A stretch of 64,000 bases of DNA from Fomitopsis serialis (lineage: Eukaryota > Basidiomycota > Agaricomycetes > Polyporales > Fomitopsidaceae): contig NW_025955045.1 of the NCBI RefSeq assembly GCF_022376445.1, forward strand, positions 62,001 to 126,000. The letters run 5' to 3'. Of the stretch, positions 16,295 through 28,853 are shown piece after piece. The position numbers were made by a program, and so were the translations under genes. The first letter of the stretch is position 1, and each line of letters opens with the position of its first letter. The notes beneath the pieces were generated by a model. That model was not told the origin of the DNA. It made no database searches and saw nothing but the letters and a program-made list of their open reading frames with translations.

Positions 16295-19200
16295 TCAATC
16301 CCATCGGATGCGCTTCGCGTAGTCGCGAATCCGCGAGACGAATGAGTCGTGTATCTGATCGCCGCCGCCCGTCGCCACTCGAAGAATGATCTCATTAAGA
16401 GCGGTCGCCCCGAGGACGTCGACGTGGTCCGCCGATGTCCCGCCACCTCGAGGAACCGTGAGTGACGGTTCGTGTGGGAGCTGGCAGAGGATGTTAACGA
16501 GTGAGACCGAAAGAGTTGCTGAAGGGCGCACCTCGACTGTCACTACCTCGATACCAGCAGGGTTCCACCGCTTCCGCTTCCAGCCCTCGACGCACATCGC
16601 ACCCAAGCTCAGGAGGTTGACGGTCCCGTCCCCTTCGCCCATCCGTACACCATTGATGACTTGTGGAGACTCCCCTTCGGCAGTGTATTCGGCGTCGATT
16701 TGGCTCTTGCGTAAAAGCGGCAGATCTAGAGGAGCTCGAGGGGTCATGCAGTCGGTGACGTTGGCGCATTGGGCGTCGAGCCTATCTGCTTGGACTTCAT
16801 CGTGCTCGTAGCCTTCGCGGGTATACCTGGAGGAGTGAACGGAGGCATGTCAATCAGAGCGCCGTGTGTGATCGTGGCGGGGACGGACCAGTACGATCGC
16901 TAGAGCAAGGAATAGTGATGAGCGATATAAGTAACACGCGTGGTACGAATGTCGGCACACCTCCGTTTCTTTGCCATGTCCGTAGACGCAGTAAAACTTC
17001 GTCGTAGGCGCATCAGGCAGCCTATCGATGTCAGTCACGGGACGGAACAGAACGGCGCTGGGACATACTGTATTTCCAAAGGATTGCTCCACTTCCGATG
17101 ATCCTTGTTATTCCGCTTCAGCTGCTCTTCGTCCCGCTCAATCCCAAACGAGTAGTTAGAGTCTATCATTTTCTGCATGGGCAGACGTTTCAAACCACTC
17201 ATACCAAGACATGCAGTCATGGGACGCACCTGGAACTGAGTCGGCGTCCGCTCCAAGATCCACGTGCTGGCTTCCGAGGCAGTCATGTTCCGCAGCCCAG
17301 ATTTTGCGCCTTCGGTGCTTAGGACGGACTCGCGGAAGAGGATGAGCTCGCCGTGGCTCCGCGCATCGTCAGACATGTCGTCCGGCGCGGAAGTTGCATT
17401 GCCCCAGACAGCGTCACCGCCCTAGTCTGGTGAGAAGACGGCCAAGTGTGAGAGGAGGGCAACGTTACCTTCATCCACATGCTGGCGCTGCCTGCCCAGC
17501 TTCGGAAGAGCGTTTGACGTTCCCGACGCGAGAAGAAACGCTCCAGAACTTGTCATCGTGCCGTTAGTATGCATACGTGCGAGTGAGCGGAGAGTAGCAC
17601 CATATGCTCCAGCGGGGTGAACTTGGACAGTATCTTTCATCTCCCCTGAGAGGAAAGCCGACATAGATTTGACCTAGAGACCGGCTATGAACAATACTGC
17701 AGAAAGTATGTGTGCAAACGTACCACTCCCTGTTGTGCCCGATGAGCACTCGTCTACTGTTAGCGAAGGAAAGACTTACCAAGTGAGTACCAGCGATGGT
17801 GATCAGTGCTTCGACATTGTCCTTCAAATTCCAGGTCGTATCAAATCACTGACACAACAAGACGGATACGCACCTCGACCCACGTTGGACCACCGTTCCC
17901 ATGTTCAGGCGATTCTACCCACTTGAAGCTATGTCAAGTTCATAACATGGGGGTGGGTTTGCAGCGAGCAATATTGAAATGACAACGTCAGTGTACAGCT
18001 CGGAAGGCTGCGTCCCAGATGACATACAAGTACTAGAGTGACTGTCAGTAATATTGCCTGCGACAGGCTGGTAGAGCTCATCTTGCATACCAGCATTACC
18101 TGATGCGAAAGGATATCAGTCGTGCAACGAAGCAATAGGTAAATCGGATCGCACAGTGCTACCCATGGAATGCGCGGCGAGAACGACGCGTCTTCCTTCA
18201 CGTTTCCTGACAACACCGCTTTAAGCACACGGTCACCTACGGAAGCCACCAGTAACTACCGAAAGCCCTCTATGGTCATCTTAAGCTTTGTGAAGTACCC
18301 ATCGCGCTCCTCGAGGTTGTAATATGATAAGCGCCAGTCATAAGGTGCGAGGTGTAGATTGTTAGTGTCGTAGTTCACAACGGCTAGATTTTCCACGATC
18401 TTCGACCTTGTCAACGTACGGGGACGCGTAAGTTTGTTGGGTACGAGCTGCATCTACATGACACGTACCAAAGCCAGTAGCCCTGGACAAAGCTGCTTGC
18501 GGCGTCGATGCCCTCTGCAGACCTCACCTTTGCGCCGGGGGGATCGAGGCCGGTCACCGGGTCGAGCATGAGCGCCGCCATCCACTTCTCCTTGTTGAAC
18601 ATGACTTGCTGAAGCATTGAGAAGCCGCCCCAGACCTTCTGGCGGAAGAACGGCCTGTACTCTGGCGTTGTTGACCAGGACTCGAGTCCCTGTGGTGAGA
18701 CAGGTAGGCCGCACACGCTCAATATGCGACGTCAACACTCACAGTGGAGATGATACCGGGTACTAGGACAACGGGGTATTTGGCGGTGAGGCCTTCTGCC
18801 GCGACCTTCTCTCCGACGGAGAACTCAAGACCGTTGGTGTTGAGTTTCCAGGGCTCCGGGATGCTGCTCCAAAGTCTACGCCACTCCGTCTCGAACCGGG
18901 TGAGGTCTATCTGCAGTTCGATCTGGGGCATCTGAGGGAGAGTGAAGTCGTATTGGTCGAGGAGCAGGGCTAGATGTGTTTGCAGATCGGTGAAGTCGGA
19001 GGGCTGGATGAGGACGAAGCCCAGCATGACTCCCACTGCGAGGCATGCCGTCATACATTGAGACGCAAACTACTGATGATATGGTACTCACGGATGACGC
19101 CTAATGGAAAGAGAAAGCGGCGGGTTGTAAACCAATGCCGGGCTTTCTACGACGACTGTGAGACAACCGGCAGACGGTGCAAATGACCACCAAGGCAGCT

Positions 19201-19359
19201 CATTTGCGAACATACCTCTTTCTTCTTGAGATCGTCTACTTTGTGTGCAAGCTCTTGCTTGAGATGCCGGACTTCTTCTTTATCATGGCCGGTGTGTTCG
19301 TCGCTCGGCGTTCCGGGCTCGTCCTCGGCGTGCGCCTTGGCTCGCTTGCGCAGAGGCAT
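16295..19359 (-). CDS. LRO1: Phospholipid:diacylglycerol acyltransferase (PDAT, Lro1-like)
   Basis: PDAT makes triacylglycerol by moving an acyl group from a phospholipid to diacylglycerol, at the ER or lipid droplets. The N-terminus (MPLRKRAKAHAEDEP) is a charged cytosolic stretch of about 50 residues followed by one membrane helix (FLFPLGVILGVMLGFVLIQ). Then come the LCAT-family landmarks: PVVLVPGIIST, LDPVTGLDPPGAKVRSAEG, APYDWRLSYYNLEERDGYF, the nucleophile motif AHSMGS, SGEMKDTVQ, NYSFGIERDEEQLKRN, GEGDGTVNLLS (catalytic Asp) and HVDVLGATALNEIIL (catalytic His). The region after AHSMGS is readable only with a 9-nt exon (18091-18099) and a 5-nt exon (18028-18032), giving VML-YF-FKWVESPEHG. 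All catalytic residues are present, so the gene looks functional. It diverges from BUD4 and converges with the halogenase. Confidence 0.93.
18028..18032 (-). other. 5-nt microexon of the PDAT gene
   Basis: On the minus strand the pentamer TACTT lies between an acceptor ending ctctag and a donor gtatgt. Joined to the 9-nt exon upstream and CTTCAAGTGG downstream, it yields YFFKW in frame, the sequence expected in the family at this place. Without it the reading frame breaks. Confidence 0.75.
18091..18099 (-). other. 9-nt microexon of the PDAT gene
   Basis: On the minus strand GTAATGCTG (Val-Met-Leu) lies between gcatcag and gtatgc. It directly follows the exon ending ...HSMGST at 18155, after a 55-nt intron. 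Confidence 0.75.
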
Positions 19360-19656
19360 GTCTGTGCTGGGGGGTGGTCGTTGCGGTCGTGTGGGATGGC
19401 GTCGTCGCGGTCGTGTGGGATGGCGTCGTCGCGGTCGAGTGGGACTCGGAGGGCGTCGTTCGGAGGGCGTCGTCGCTGGCAGCTGCGGGCCGCGAGCACG
19501 ACGTCATGGGCCAGCATACGCGATCACGTGGCGCGTCGCGAGAGTTGAAGAGACGGGTTCCCACGGAGAGTCGAACCGTGTTGTTGGGACTTGTTGCGAT
19601 CTTCCGCGTTCACCAGGCCACCACTGTCCCCGCCTCTCTCGCCGCCGTTCCGCACG
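19360..19656. promoter_or_regulatory. Divergent promoter region between PDAT and BUD4
   Basis: The 297 bp between the two ATGs must hold both promoters. It contains a short tandem block at about 19376-19445 repeating gtcgtgtgggatggcgtcgt (about three copies). No TATA box was identified. Confidence 0.6.
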
Positions 19657-22600
19657 ATGAGCTCTGGCCTCCCGCTCCGCGACCGTCTCCAGTCCAACTC
19701 GCCTGACCCGCCCCCGCCTGGCAGCCCATGGCTCGGTCGTCCGACCACCCCGCTCCGTATCGCCAAGCGCGACTCGCCGCAGGGTGCCCACCTGTCCCGC
19801 CGCCAGTCATCCAGCTACAAGCATCTGCGCACCAACAATCTTGTCTCCAAGTCTCCCTTCAGGTCCCAGCTCCCCACGCCAGCCAAATTGACCCCCTCTA
19901 GACCCACACCTGCTCGACAATCTGCCGGGCTCTCTCCCTCGCCGCGTAAAGTGAGTGGCGAGAAACGTCCGCGCCCCCACTCCATGGTTGCCACCGAGAA
20001 CGAGCACCCTCTCGGCTTCAAGAGACGCCAGTCCCGGGCTTTCCAGGGGTTGCTCGAGAAGGAGCCCGTCACCAAGAGCCCCTTCAGGGTAGTCCCTCCC
20101 GAGTTCGACTCCGACGACGCCCTCCCACCTCCGCTGCCTCCCAAGCTCACTCGCATCCCTGTTGCATCTGCCTCGCCCGGTCGGTCCTCGCTCGTCTCCA
20201 AGCGCCTCCATGGTCCGCGCACCGTCGGGAACGGTTCGTTCAGTCGCCGTCAACGCCGCAAAACTGTGACGTTCGACGAGCACTGCGACGTTCTCGAGTT
20301 TCACGTCGAAGAACACGAGATAGGCGAGGACGTCATATCGACCGATGAGGAGTCTGGCGACGATGAGGAGGGCGTACTGCAGCCGATAGAACCTCATCTC
20401 CTTCCGGACGCACCGTCTCCCACCAACGAAAGCTTTGACAGCTCGCACGCCGCTAATGACAGTATCACAGGGCTCGTTGAGACTCTCCTGCAAGATACGG
20501 ATGACCCGCACACCCCGCCTCGCCGCGAAAGCTCCCTCCCTCCCGACACCGACACCGAAGACGGCATTCCCTTCGGGCGCACACATCATTCCGAAAGGCT
20601 GAACGCCGCCCACCAGTCAGATCCCATCCACGACGCTTATCCTGGGCCGGAGCCCCTCGGCATGTCAACATCGACCCCTCCCCGCTCCCGATCTACGTCT
20701 CCCATTATCGATGTTGGATCGCCTTCCCGCAGCTTTAGTGGCACACCGGAACGTCCCAGTGCGAGCGAGCTTGATGAGGATGTACGCATGCTTCCACCTT
20801 CTCCCTCTCCTGCTAAACGACCGAGCAAGGCGTTTGGTGTCCCGGGCGAGCATGTCTTAGTACCGAGGTTCTCGCTCGAGCAAGTGAGGCTCGGTGGCAC
20901 AACCTGTAGGTGACGTACCAATTTTACTCACTTTATGCTCGTTTTGACGCGTGAAAAGCCTTCGCAGAGGATCCGTTTTCCGTGCCACACGTCAAGGAGG
21001 AATCGCTTCCGCCTGAGATCTCGTTTGCATCTGGCGGTTCCTCGGGAGACGACTGCATGGACCCTGCGAACTTGTCCATCGGACATTCCGAGGTTTCTTT
21101 GGAGGGCCTCGACCGTGAACAGACATCGCGCGAGGAAGATGCTACGGACGACGAAGAACTTCTCCCACCACAACCGCCGTTCTTTGCCATGAAGCAGGAC
21201 GATGGCGTTGTCTCCTCGCGTACGTCGACCCCGCTGGAGCGCAGTGACTCGCACGCGTCAACGGCCCAGGACTTCAACTTTACATCGCCGATTACCTTGA
21301 TGCGGTCGAGTTCGCCGCGTCGCGAGATACACATGCCGAAAGCCATTCGACCGGGAGACTCGCTCACTCCCGAGAAGATCATGTCTTCACCCAGAGCATC
21401 TCCCAGGGTATCCCCCGCGAACGGCTCGAACACCAGCAGGCCGGCCTCGCGGAGCTGGAGCGTGGATCCCGAAACGACGTCCGGCCACCCGCTGCGCGAG
21501 CAGACTCCCGGAGAGGCCGAGGACGGTGTTGTGCCGCAGAGAGAGGAGGCAAAGAATGGCGTCATCCCCGAGGATGACATGCGTATGGACGAGGATCGCC
21601 GCAGCAACGCCAGCACGGTCAGCGACCACAGCGTTCGGGAGCCGCCTCCACTGAGCAGAGAGAAGAACTACACCTACGACGGCGTCATGTCCCTCGACCC
21701 CAACCCGCAGCCGATCGACCCGCCGCGCCCGAACGTCCTCATCCGTGCGCAGAGCGACGTCGAGGACCGATCTGTCTTCCAGGGCATCCAGATGGAGTTC
21801 GACCACAGCGCGTTCGGGCTCGGCCAGGATGACATGTTTGGCAGAGCAGGCTCGGTATCCAGTAGGGGCGACGTTGACTTGGGTGACGTGAGCGCGCTTG
21901 ACAGGCTCATGGAGAACGTCGCGCAGGGGTTACCCGGTGACACGGGTGCGGAGCTTCAGGCGATGCAGGCTGAGGGCGGTGTGAGAGCCCGGCGAACAAC
22001 CCCGCTCACCTTCCCTCAGGAAACTGAAGACGGGCAAGCTGACGATGCTGCGATGGCCTCTCCCGTGCGTAAATGCTACCTGCCGGAATTCTCGTGGCGC
22101 TGACTGCCTATTCATAGACGCGAACGACCGTGAACAGCGCGCCGCCGCCTCCGCCCCCCAAGGAGGCTATTCGTGCGCGGGAGGACCTGATCAAGGCGAA
22201 GAAGCGCGAGGCAAAGCGGAAGGACGAACTCGCATCGCTGGGACACTCGACTCCCAGTGCCGTACAGGCGAGGCGTGCAGGTCGCCCGAGCAGGCGCAGG
22301 AGTATGAGTACGGGCGATGCAGAGGATTTGCTCACGCGGACACCAGCGGCTCAGCGCCGAGCGGCTGCGCTGAGGTGCGAAGGCCTCCTCGACGATCTGA
22401 ACATGGCGCAGGAGGACGATCCGCTTGCGGACAGTATCAACCGGGAGTTGCGCAAGCTCGAGGATCCGACCAAGAGCGTACGCCGTGCATCGTTGAATTT
22501 CCGCAACGGTACACTGACTGCTTTTCAGAAGTATCACGTTCGTCAACATCAGGAGACCATCTACGCAAGTTCCGATGCGGAGCAGATCTCTCATGTAGGC

Positions 22601-24136
22601 AACGCAGGTGACGTCAACGGGGGAAAGGCTTGGAGGATCGTGAAGCGGCCCTCCGACATGGTGGGATGCTTTGCTTGCTTTTGACGTAGCTTTGTTTTGA
22701 CATGAATTGTCGCAGAACGAATACGCGAGGCAACTCAAGGAGCTACGTGCGCAGGACAAGTCAGGAAAGGCACACGGCAAGGTGTTCGTCAGAGGTAACG
22801 AGCCGTCGCTGTGTGTCGATTGCAATTATCTGACCCATCTGCTCGCCTGTCCTTAGTGACCGGTCTAAAGGGGGTTCAGGTGCCTCTTCCGCGGGAGCCA
22901 ACCATCATAACGTGTACGCTGAACAACGGCATCCACTTCGTCACCACTCCGGAGTGTCGCTTGGGCAAGGATTGTCGTATCGAGCAAGAATTTGAGCTGT
23001 GCGTAATCCACTTGTCAGAAAGTTATCATGCTGATGGTTTCGCGGGCGGCGATAATCAGAATCGAGCACAGCAAGCTCGAGTTCACGCTTACGATCAAAG
23101 TTCGACGTGACCCGCATGTGGTGGCGCAGTTCAAAACAAACACTCCGCCACCTCCTCCCGCTCCATCCGTCGCTGCTCGCCCTGTTCCGCCCCCCTCCAA
23201 AGGCGGAATGCTGAATTTCTTCCGCTCTTCGTCGCCGAAGAAGCCTGCCAGGCCAATGTCTGCCCCCGCTGTGCCTGTACCGGAGTTCAAGCTCGTTAAT
23301 AACTTGGCCCGCTACCTCAAACCTGACGGCACACTAGCTCGTGCCTTCATTTCCTTCCGTGACATCGCCCATCGATGCGATGCAACACGTTTTGAGGTCG
23401 CATATCCTCTGATCGGGCAGCGCCTCGAATCACGGACATCCACCCGGACTTTCCAGGTGGGCGAGATTATGCTGCAGATTTTCCGGCTACCGCCTCTGCC
23501 TGGCATTCCATCTGAGCAGCTGCCGCAAAGCCTAGATGAGTGCCACAAGGGCTTACGCCATTGCAACTGGCACAAGCAGACGTATTTCGAGGGCACGTTG
23601 ACGCAGTCTGGAGGCGATTGTATGGTGAGTTCTCGAGCAGTCTCGTTGGACAGGTGCTGACGGACTGATTCTAGTCTTGGCGTCGACGGCATTTGAGACT
23701 GGTCGGCGCGAACCTGGTTGCGTACAACGATGTCACGAAGAAGGTAACGGCAACTATTGACCTGCGCAAAGCTGTGTCGGTGGAGGATGACGACGTGGCG
23801 AACAACGCTCTCAGCCCCCAGTCGGGAGTGAGCAACCGCAGTCGACATGTAGACGAACTTGACATTCCATATGGTGTTGAGCGGTCTTTCCGGCTTGTTT
23901 TCCTCCACGACCAAGAGATCACCTTCTTCGCTGACACGGAGGAGGAGAAGAGCAGATGGTATGTGTTCTACTATCAAGGGTACAAAGCATCTCACACGCA
24001 GTAATGCAGGGTTGAGACACTGCGAGCTCTTGTGCGGCGGGTGCCGCAGAATCCACTGTGGGCGGAGATGTTGTGGCAGAGACAAGAAGCTGGGAAGCAC
24101 ACACAGGGCCATGGTGTTCTTGCACTACATCATTAA
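19657..24136 (+). CDS. BUD4: Bud4/anillin-like cytokinesis and septin-associated protein
   Basis: Eight exons (19657-20883, 20970-22064, 22118-22660, 22716-22794, 22857-22998, 23060-23624, 23675-23958, 24010-24136) join in frame to about 1353 residues, close to the usual Bud4 length. The first 750 residues are disordered, rich in Ser/Pro and acidic stretches, with SP/TP sites such as VTKSPFR and RRKTVTFDEH. A basic helical stretch follows (KEAIRAREDLIKAKKREAKRK). The C-terminal third holds the anillin-like region (GLKGVQVPLPREPTIITCTLNN, EQEFELIEHSKLEFTLTIKV) and a PH domain ending FADTEEEKSRWVETLRALV. Such proteins link septins and membrane at the division site (Bud4; Mid2 in fission yeast). 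The ATG at 19657 is preferred to an in-frame TTG upstream. No disruption is seen. Confidence 0.88.
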
Positions 24137-25223
24137 GTGCCATGACTTGTCCCTTATCCTATCTATAGCTTTCGACCTTCACTGTTCTGTGTTAGTAGCT
24201 TCATTGCCCAAGCTGTCTATTATATGACATTATAGGTGGAGATTGTAGCAGTTGCATCTGATGTGACTTACACCAATCACTTAGTTGATGTCAATGTACA
24301 TGAGCTATTGATCTTTATAATAGTCATGAACTTGCTAAGGACTCAACAGTTGTATTCTGCCTGCAATGTGTGTGTGCACTTAACATCTGCTCAATTTTCC
24401 ATATAGCAAAAGAGTCAGACAGTGTTTGCCAAATTGGGCAAGTGATCAAAAACCTAAGCATAAAGAGCTGAGATCACTTGAAAAGGTAAATTTGTCAGCA
24501 TGCTGGTGAATGGGAGTGCTTCAAAACCATTGAGCAACTGCATCAGTTGATAAGCCATTATTATGAGGCATCTTAACTGTACATTTTATATTTGCTCTTG
24601 GGTGTCATTCTTGCTATTTGCAAATTAGTTGGTGACATGTTTTACACATGTTTTGCACAACTACAATTCATGATGTTCTGTCCTGCATAACTCATGAATG
24701 TGACCATGAATGCCCATACTTGTATAGATATTTTGATGTACTTGACAAGGAGCTACTGAGTCTATCAGGATCAGAGTAGGTATGAGTGCAATGAACATCT
24801 GACCTCAGTTGTGTAGGATACCCAACTGAGGAAAGAGAGAAGAGTGGGTGGGAAACAAATGTGACCACCAGTGGGGTATCATGTGTGGCAGGTGGGGGAT
24901 CACACTGTGTCCCAACACCACAGTTAGTTTGTCAAAAGCTTGAGGTTATGCAATGCTGTGCACAAGGGGCATGCTCAGCACAGATGCTCACCTAGGCATG
25001 CACCCCAGGTCTATTTTGGTGGCAGTATGCTGTTTTACAATGTTGCAGGCCAGTGTCCTGATACTCAAGCAATTTTAATGTGTGCTTGTACTACAATACC
25101 TACCCAAATGCAAACCTACATGGTGTTACCAATCATTGGAGTTTGCACAAAGTGCAAACAAGAGGCAATCCACTTGCACCACCCTACATTATGACTCCTG
25201 AGGTATGAAGGAATCATTCTTAT
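24137..25223. repeat. AT-rich repeat-like DNA after BUD4
   Basis: The BUD4 3' UTR passes into AT-rich, low-coding DNA similar in composition to the R family. One patch at about 24455-24545 matches the R unit-end region (gagctgagat near aagagctg). I see no gene. Confidence 0.5.
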
Positions 25224-25942
25224 CACTGGGGGCAAGACACGTCGGTCGGAGCGCGAACATTGGAAGGACATTGTACGAATTATGATATGTTTTGTCACAG
25301 TTTCCTGCGGCCAAACACTGCGAGGACATTTGCCATGTTTGGACACCGGACATGCAGCATGTTTGTAGCATGTACTGTATGGAAACAGCAGGGAATAATA
25401 AATACTGGCCTTGGTATGTCCTGATACAGAACATGAGGAATACAGCCGAAATGATGGTGCCTACAACATTGTGCGAACATCGCGTGTATACTAGAATGAC
25501 ATAAGCATGTCCTGAGCATGCCCGGAGCGAGGACATGCTGCATGTCCACAAATGGAACATGTCGAGACCATACAACATGTCCGCAAATCCAGCAATGTTC
25601 TTTGAATTTTCTTAGCATGCCTTGCATTATGACATGCAGTATGTCCTCGCTCCGGACATGCTTATGTCATTCCAGTGTACATGCAATGTTTGCATGATGT
25701 CATAGGTGGGAACATCTTGGCTGTATTCCTCATGTTCTGTATCAGGACATACCAAGGCCAGTATTTATTATTCCCCGCTGTTTCCATACAGTACATGCTA
25801 CGAACATGCTGCATGTCCGGTGTCCAAACATGGCAAATGTCCTCGCAGTGTTCGGCCATGGAAAACCATGAGAAAATGTATCATAATTCGTACAATATCC
25901 TTCCAATGTTCGCGCTCCGACCGACGTGTTTTGCCCCCAGTG
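25224..25942. mobile_element. CACTA-like foldback MITE
   Basis: The element begins cactgggggcaagacacgtc and ends with the inverted form of the same sequence, flanked by 3-bp direct repeats tat at 25221-25223 and 25943-25945. CACTG ends with a 3-bp duplication fit the CACTA/EnSpm superfamily. The arms are very long (about 25224-25545 and 25620-25942) and diverged by substitutions, leaving a short centre. The same 45-residue reading appears in ORFs on opposite strands (25189-25578 minus, 25675-25947 plus) only because of the inverted repeat. Many catgtcc/ggacatg words occur inside. Confidence 0.85.
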
Positions 25943-25945
25943 TAT

Positions 25946-28808
25946 GACTGGAGGGAATGTAACACTTAGCATGGAGCCCAATGTGGCAGGTTTTTCCCAC
26001 AGTGCATGTGACTGTTTGAGTGCCAGATATAGCTGAGTTTCAATTTTCAGACTCCCAGGTGCCATAGATCCCTGCATAATATTTTCAGCTTGTAGGGCTC
26101 TGCAGTAAGGGTAGTAAACTTGCTGGGGAGAGGGCCATAGCTGGCAGTACGATCCCTTTTGTAGGAGATATGTCAATTCATGAACAACTTCATGCTGCCC
26201 GCATCAGAAGTCATGCTTGGCAAGACTGCTAGTATATTGTCTATGCATAGAGTACTGACATATCTTCCACATTTTGCACTTCAGAGTAGCCTGCTAATTT
26301 ATTAGGTTGTTGTAATATGAGGATCATAGCTTGCAATCATGAGCAACAGACATTATGGATCTGTTTCTTACTTGGTAAATTGCCAAGTTGCTTATCAATA
26401 TGATCTGAATACTAATGAGCAGTGTTACTGGTTTGTATTGATAGTAACATAGAGCAAATAGCTTGGGAATGTTGCAAAGAAGTAAGGAGAGCCTCTAGAT
26501 CAACTAGAACTCAAGGAAGGGGAATCTGGGGGGTTGACTACAGTAACCACTACTCAGTTGGGACTTGCTGTCAGTGCTGTTGTACAAGTATTAGCCCTTG
26601 ATCAGAGAAATTCTGATACCAAAGGATGTCTTTCAGTAGATTGTTAACAGTACTTCCCCAAGTCCAAACCAATCAACAGTGGAGGATGGAACCAATATAC
26701 AGAGGAGAAGTATACCAGTAAGGAATTCTGAAAAAGGCCTGTCAAGAATTGATGTGTTATACAAGGAATACAACCAAAGACTGTGCAGTTTGCTCTCACC
26801 ATAAGTGAACAGTTACCAGACACTGACCAGTAGTACAAAGCCATACTAAGGTATGTTACTGGATTGGAGCTCAGCTCCTGAGTCAATAGTAATGGGCTCA
26901 TGTAGTACAATGTGAAGCAATGTATCACCATAGTAAGTGCCATCAAGACTGATAGAGTCATGGGCAGGATTGATCACTGATGAATTGAAGGTACACTGGC
27001 ATAAGAGTACAGAAGCAAGTGGTAGATGAGATAAATGTTTGGACATGCGCATAGGGATGCTCCTTTTGTGCATTTATGCACAGCCTTTTAGCTACATAAA
27101 ATACTTCATAGAATCCTACAAAATAGTAGAAGACTCAGTACACCACTTTCCAAGGCCATTCAAGATGCACAATAAGCTCACAGGCTTATTGTAAGGCAAG
27201 GGTAGATGTGCCAATAATTCTCACTGATCATCAAGGATGTGCTCTGTGAACTCTGCATTAGCACATCTGAGATGTACTGTCATGCATTGGCCTACAACAG
27301 TCAGCACAATATGATGTCATGGGATCATCTGATTTTATCTCATTTCCTACCATTTATCTAGCATTGCAGAGACCATCAAAGCATTTGATCACCTATGTGT
27401 GGTGTCCCTACTTTATGACATTGCTAGCCTATAGACTTTCTAGCAACAGTAGTAGATGCACAACACAACTTGTACAATGTCTTTCTATCACTTTCTAGGA
27501 TCAGTACAGTGTCATAAAGCTCTGTGAACCCATAATATTGATAGCTATGCCATTCACATGTGAGACAAAGCCAATATTATGAACATACTCAGCATTAACT
27601 GTGGCCTTTGTGCCACAGGTGTTCACCATTTTCTGCATATGCCATCGCCTGCCCAAGGGTTTAGACATGAGCCAATCACTACTGACAGCAAGCAGTACAA
27701 GGTGAGTGGAATCATACAGAATATTTCCTTGTTCTATCCACATTTTCTGAGCCCAGACACAGCAGATAACTCGGACTTTCCATTTTGAGAAGGTCAGGTA
27801 CCACATATGGCAGGTTTCATTCAGGTCTCATATAGCCACACAATCCATAGGCAGTTGGCAAGCATCACAGGAAACACAAACAAAGTGAAAGAACCAGTGT
27901 GTACAGAGGAATATGTATTTTATTTTGCTTTGTGAATGGTGGGTGCCATGTTGATATGAATCCATGGGAAGGCATACTATGTACAGCCTCTCTGACATCA
28001 TATACATGACTGGGAATATTCCCAATTGTTTTTGACTTTTTGGGAGACCATAGCACAGTAAATACATTGTCACTAATGAGCTTGTGGCTTGCATTCAAAC
28101 TCAGCCCAATAGCCTGCCTTTGCAGGGCCTATTGAAGAGTTGAACTGAACAGAATAGCCTAGGATCCTGTCTGGAGCTGCCAGTCCCCGGGAATTCCAGG
28201 TGATAATGGTGCTTACAAGATGGACCAAGACTCACTGACAGAGTGGCTTGTATCAGGCTATGCATGGGTCATTCTGCACTATCATATGTTTTCTGCCATA
28301 TTGGAGCCTCAACAGTCAACTCAATATGAATTCATAGTACTATCTGATTTTTCTCTGATTTTCCTGCTATTTATCCAGTCCTGCAGAGGCCATGCACGGC
28401 CAACTTCCCAAATGGGCAGGGGACTAACCATATATGGCAGTTTTGTATGTTTGATATCCTCCACCTCACAGAGCCCATACATGTGGAACTGTCTTGTACA
28501 AGCATCATACACACACCAACATTTGCTTATATCCCCAGTATCACTTGCCAAGGTCAGTACTCTGTGAAAAACAACAAGAACACCTAATCTGGGCACCCCT
28601 GTCAGTACTCAAGGGGCATTCCATGGAGAAGCAATATTTTAGGATTTTTCCGCATTTAATGGGGTTCTAGTAAGAGCTCAGTTAGTGTGGCTTGAAGCCA
28701 TCTCAAAAAACTCGGCATGAAGAGCTGAGATTGAAAGATTACTTTAAAAGGGAATCTTTGTCACCATTTCAGCCAATGGGAGTGCTCCAAAATCCCCTTT
28801 GAGTGACT
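25946..28808 (+). repeat. R-family repeat DNA, forward orientation
   Basis: Non-coding. Its right part (about 27360-28808) runs parallel to 44200-45465 with moderate divergence and ends in the R unit-end motif (gagctgagattgaa, then caaaatccccttttgagtga). A 40-bp patch at 26119 starting acttgctggggagagggcc is shared with 43019 and, inverted, with about 6226. Confidence 0.7.
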
Positions 28809-28850
28809 GGAGTCGTCGACAGGCCAGAATTCCGGCCTGTCGACGACTCC
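28809..28850. repeat. GC-rich junction palindrome (type A), intact, abutting KDZ element 1
   Basis: 17-bp perfect arms (ggagtcgtcgacaggcc and complement) surround an 8-nt centre. KDZ element 1 begins at 28854, and its 7-bp target duplication ctccgct starts inside the right arm. Confidence 0.9.
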
Positions 28851-28853
28851 GCT

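Noticed and set aside
17939..18154. PDAT gene as a pseudogene broken after AHSMGS
   Set aside because: The apparent break is fully resolved by two microexons with consensus splice sites, and all downstream catalytic motifs remain in frame.
19591..19656. Upstream in-frame extension of BUD4
   Set aside because: The first codon there is TTG, not ATG. The first ATG in frame is 19657.
25040..25960. CRISPR-like spaced repeats (catgtcc words)
   Set aside because: Irregular spacing, within a MITE inverted repeat, in a eukaryotic genome.
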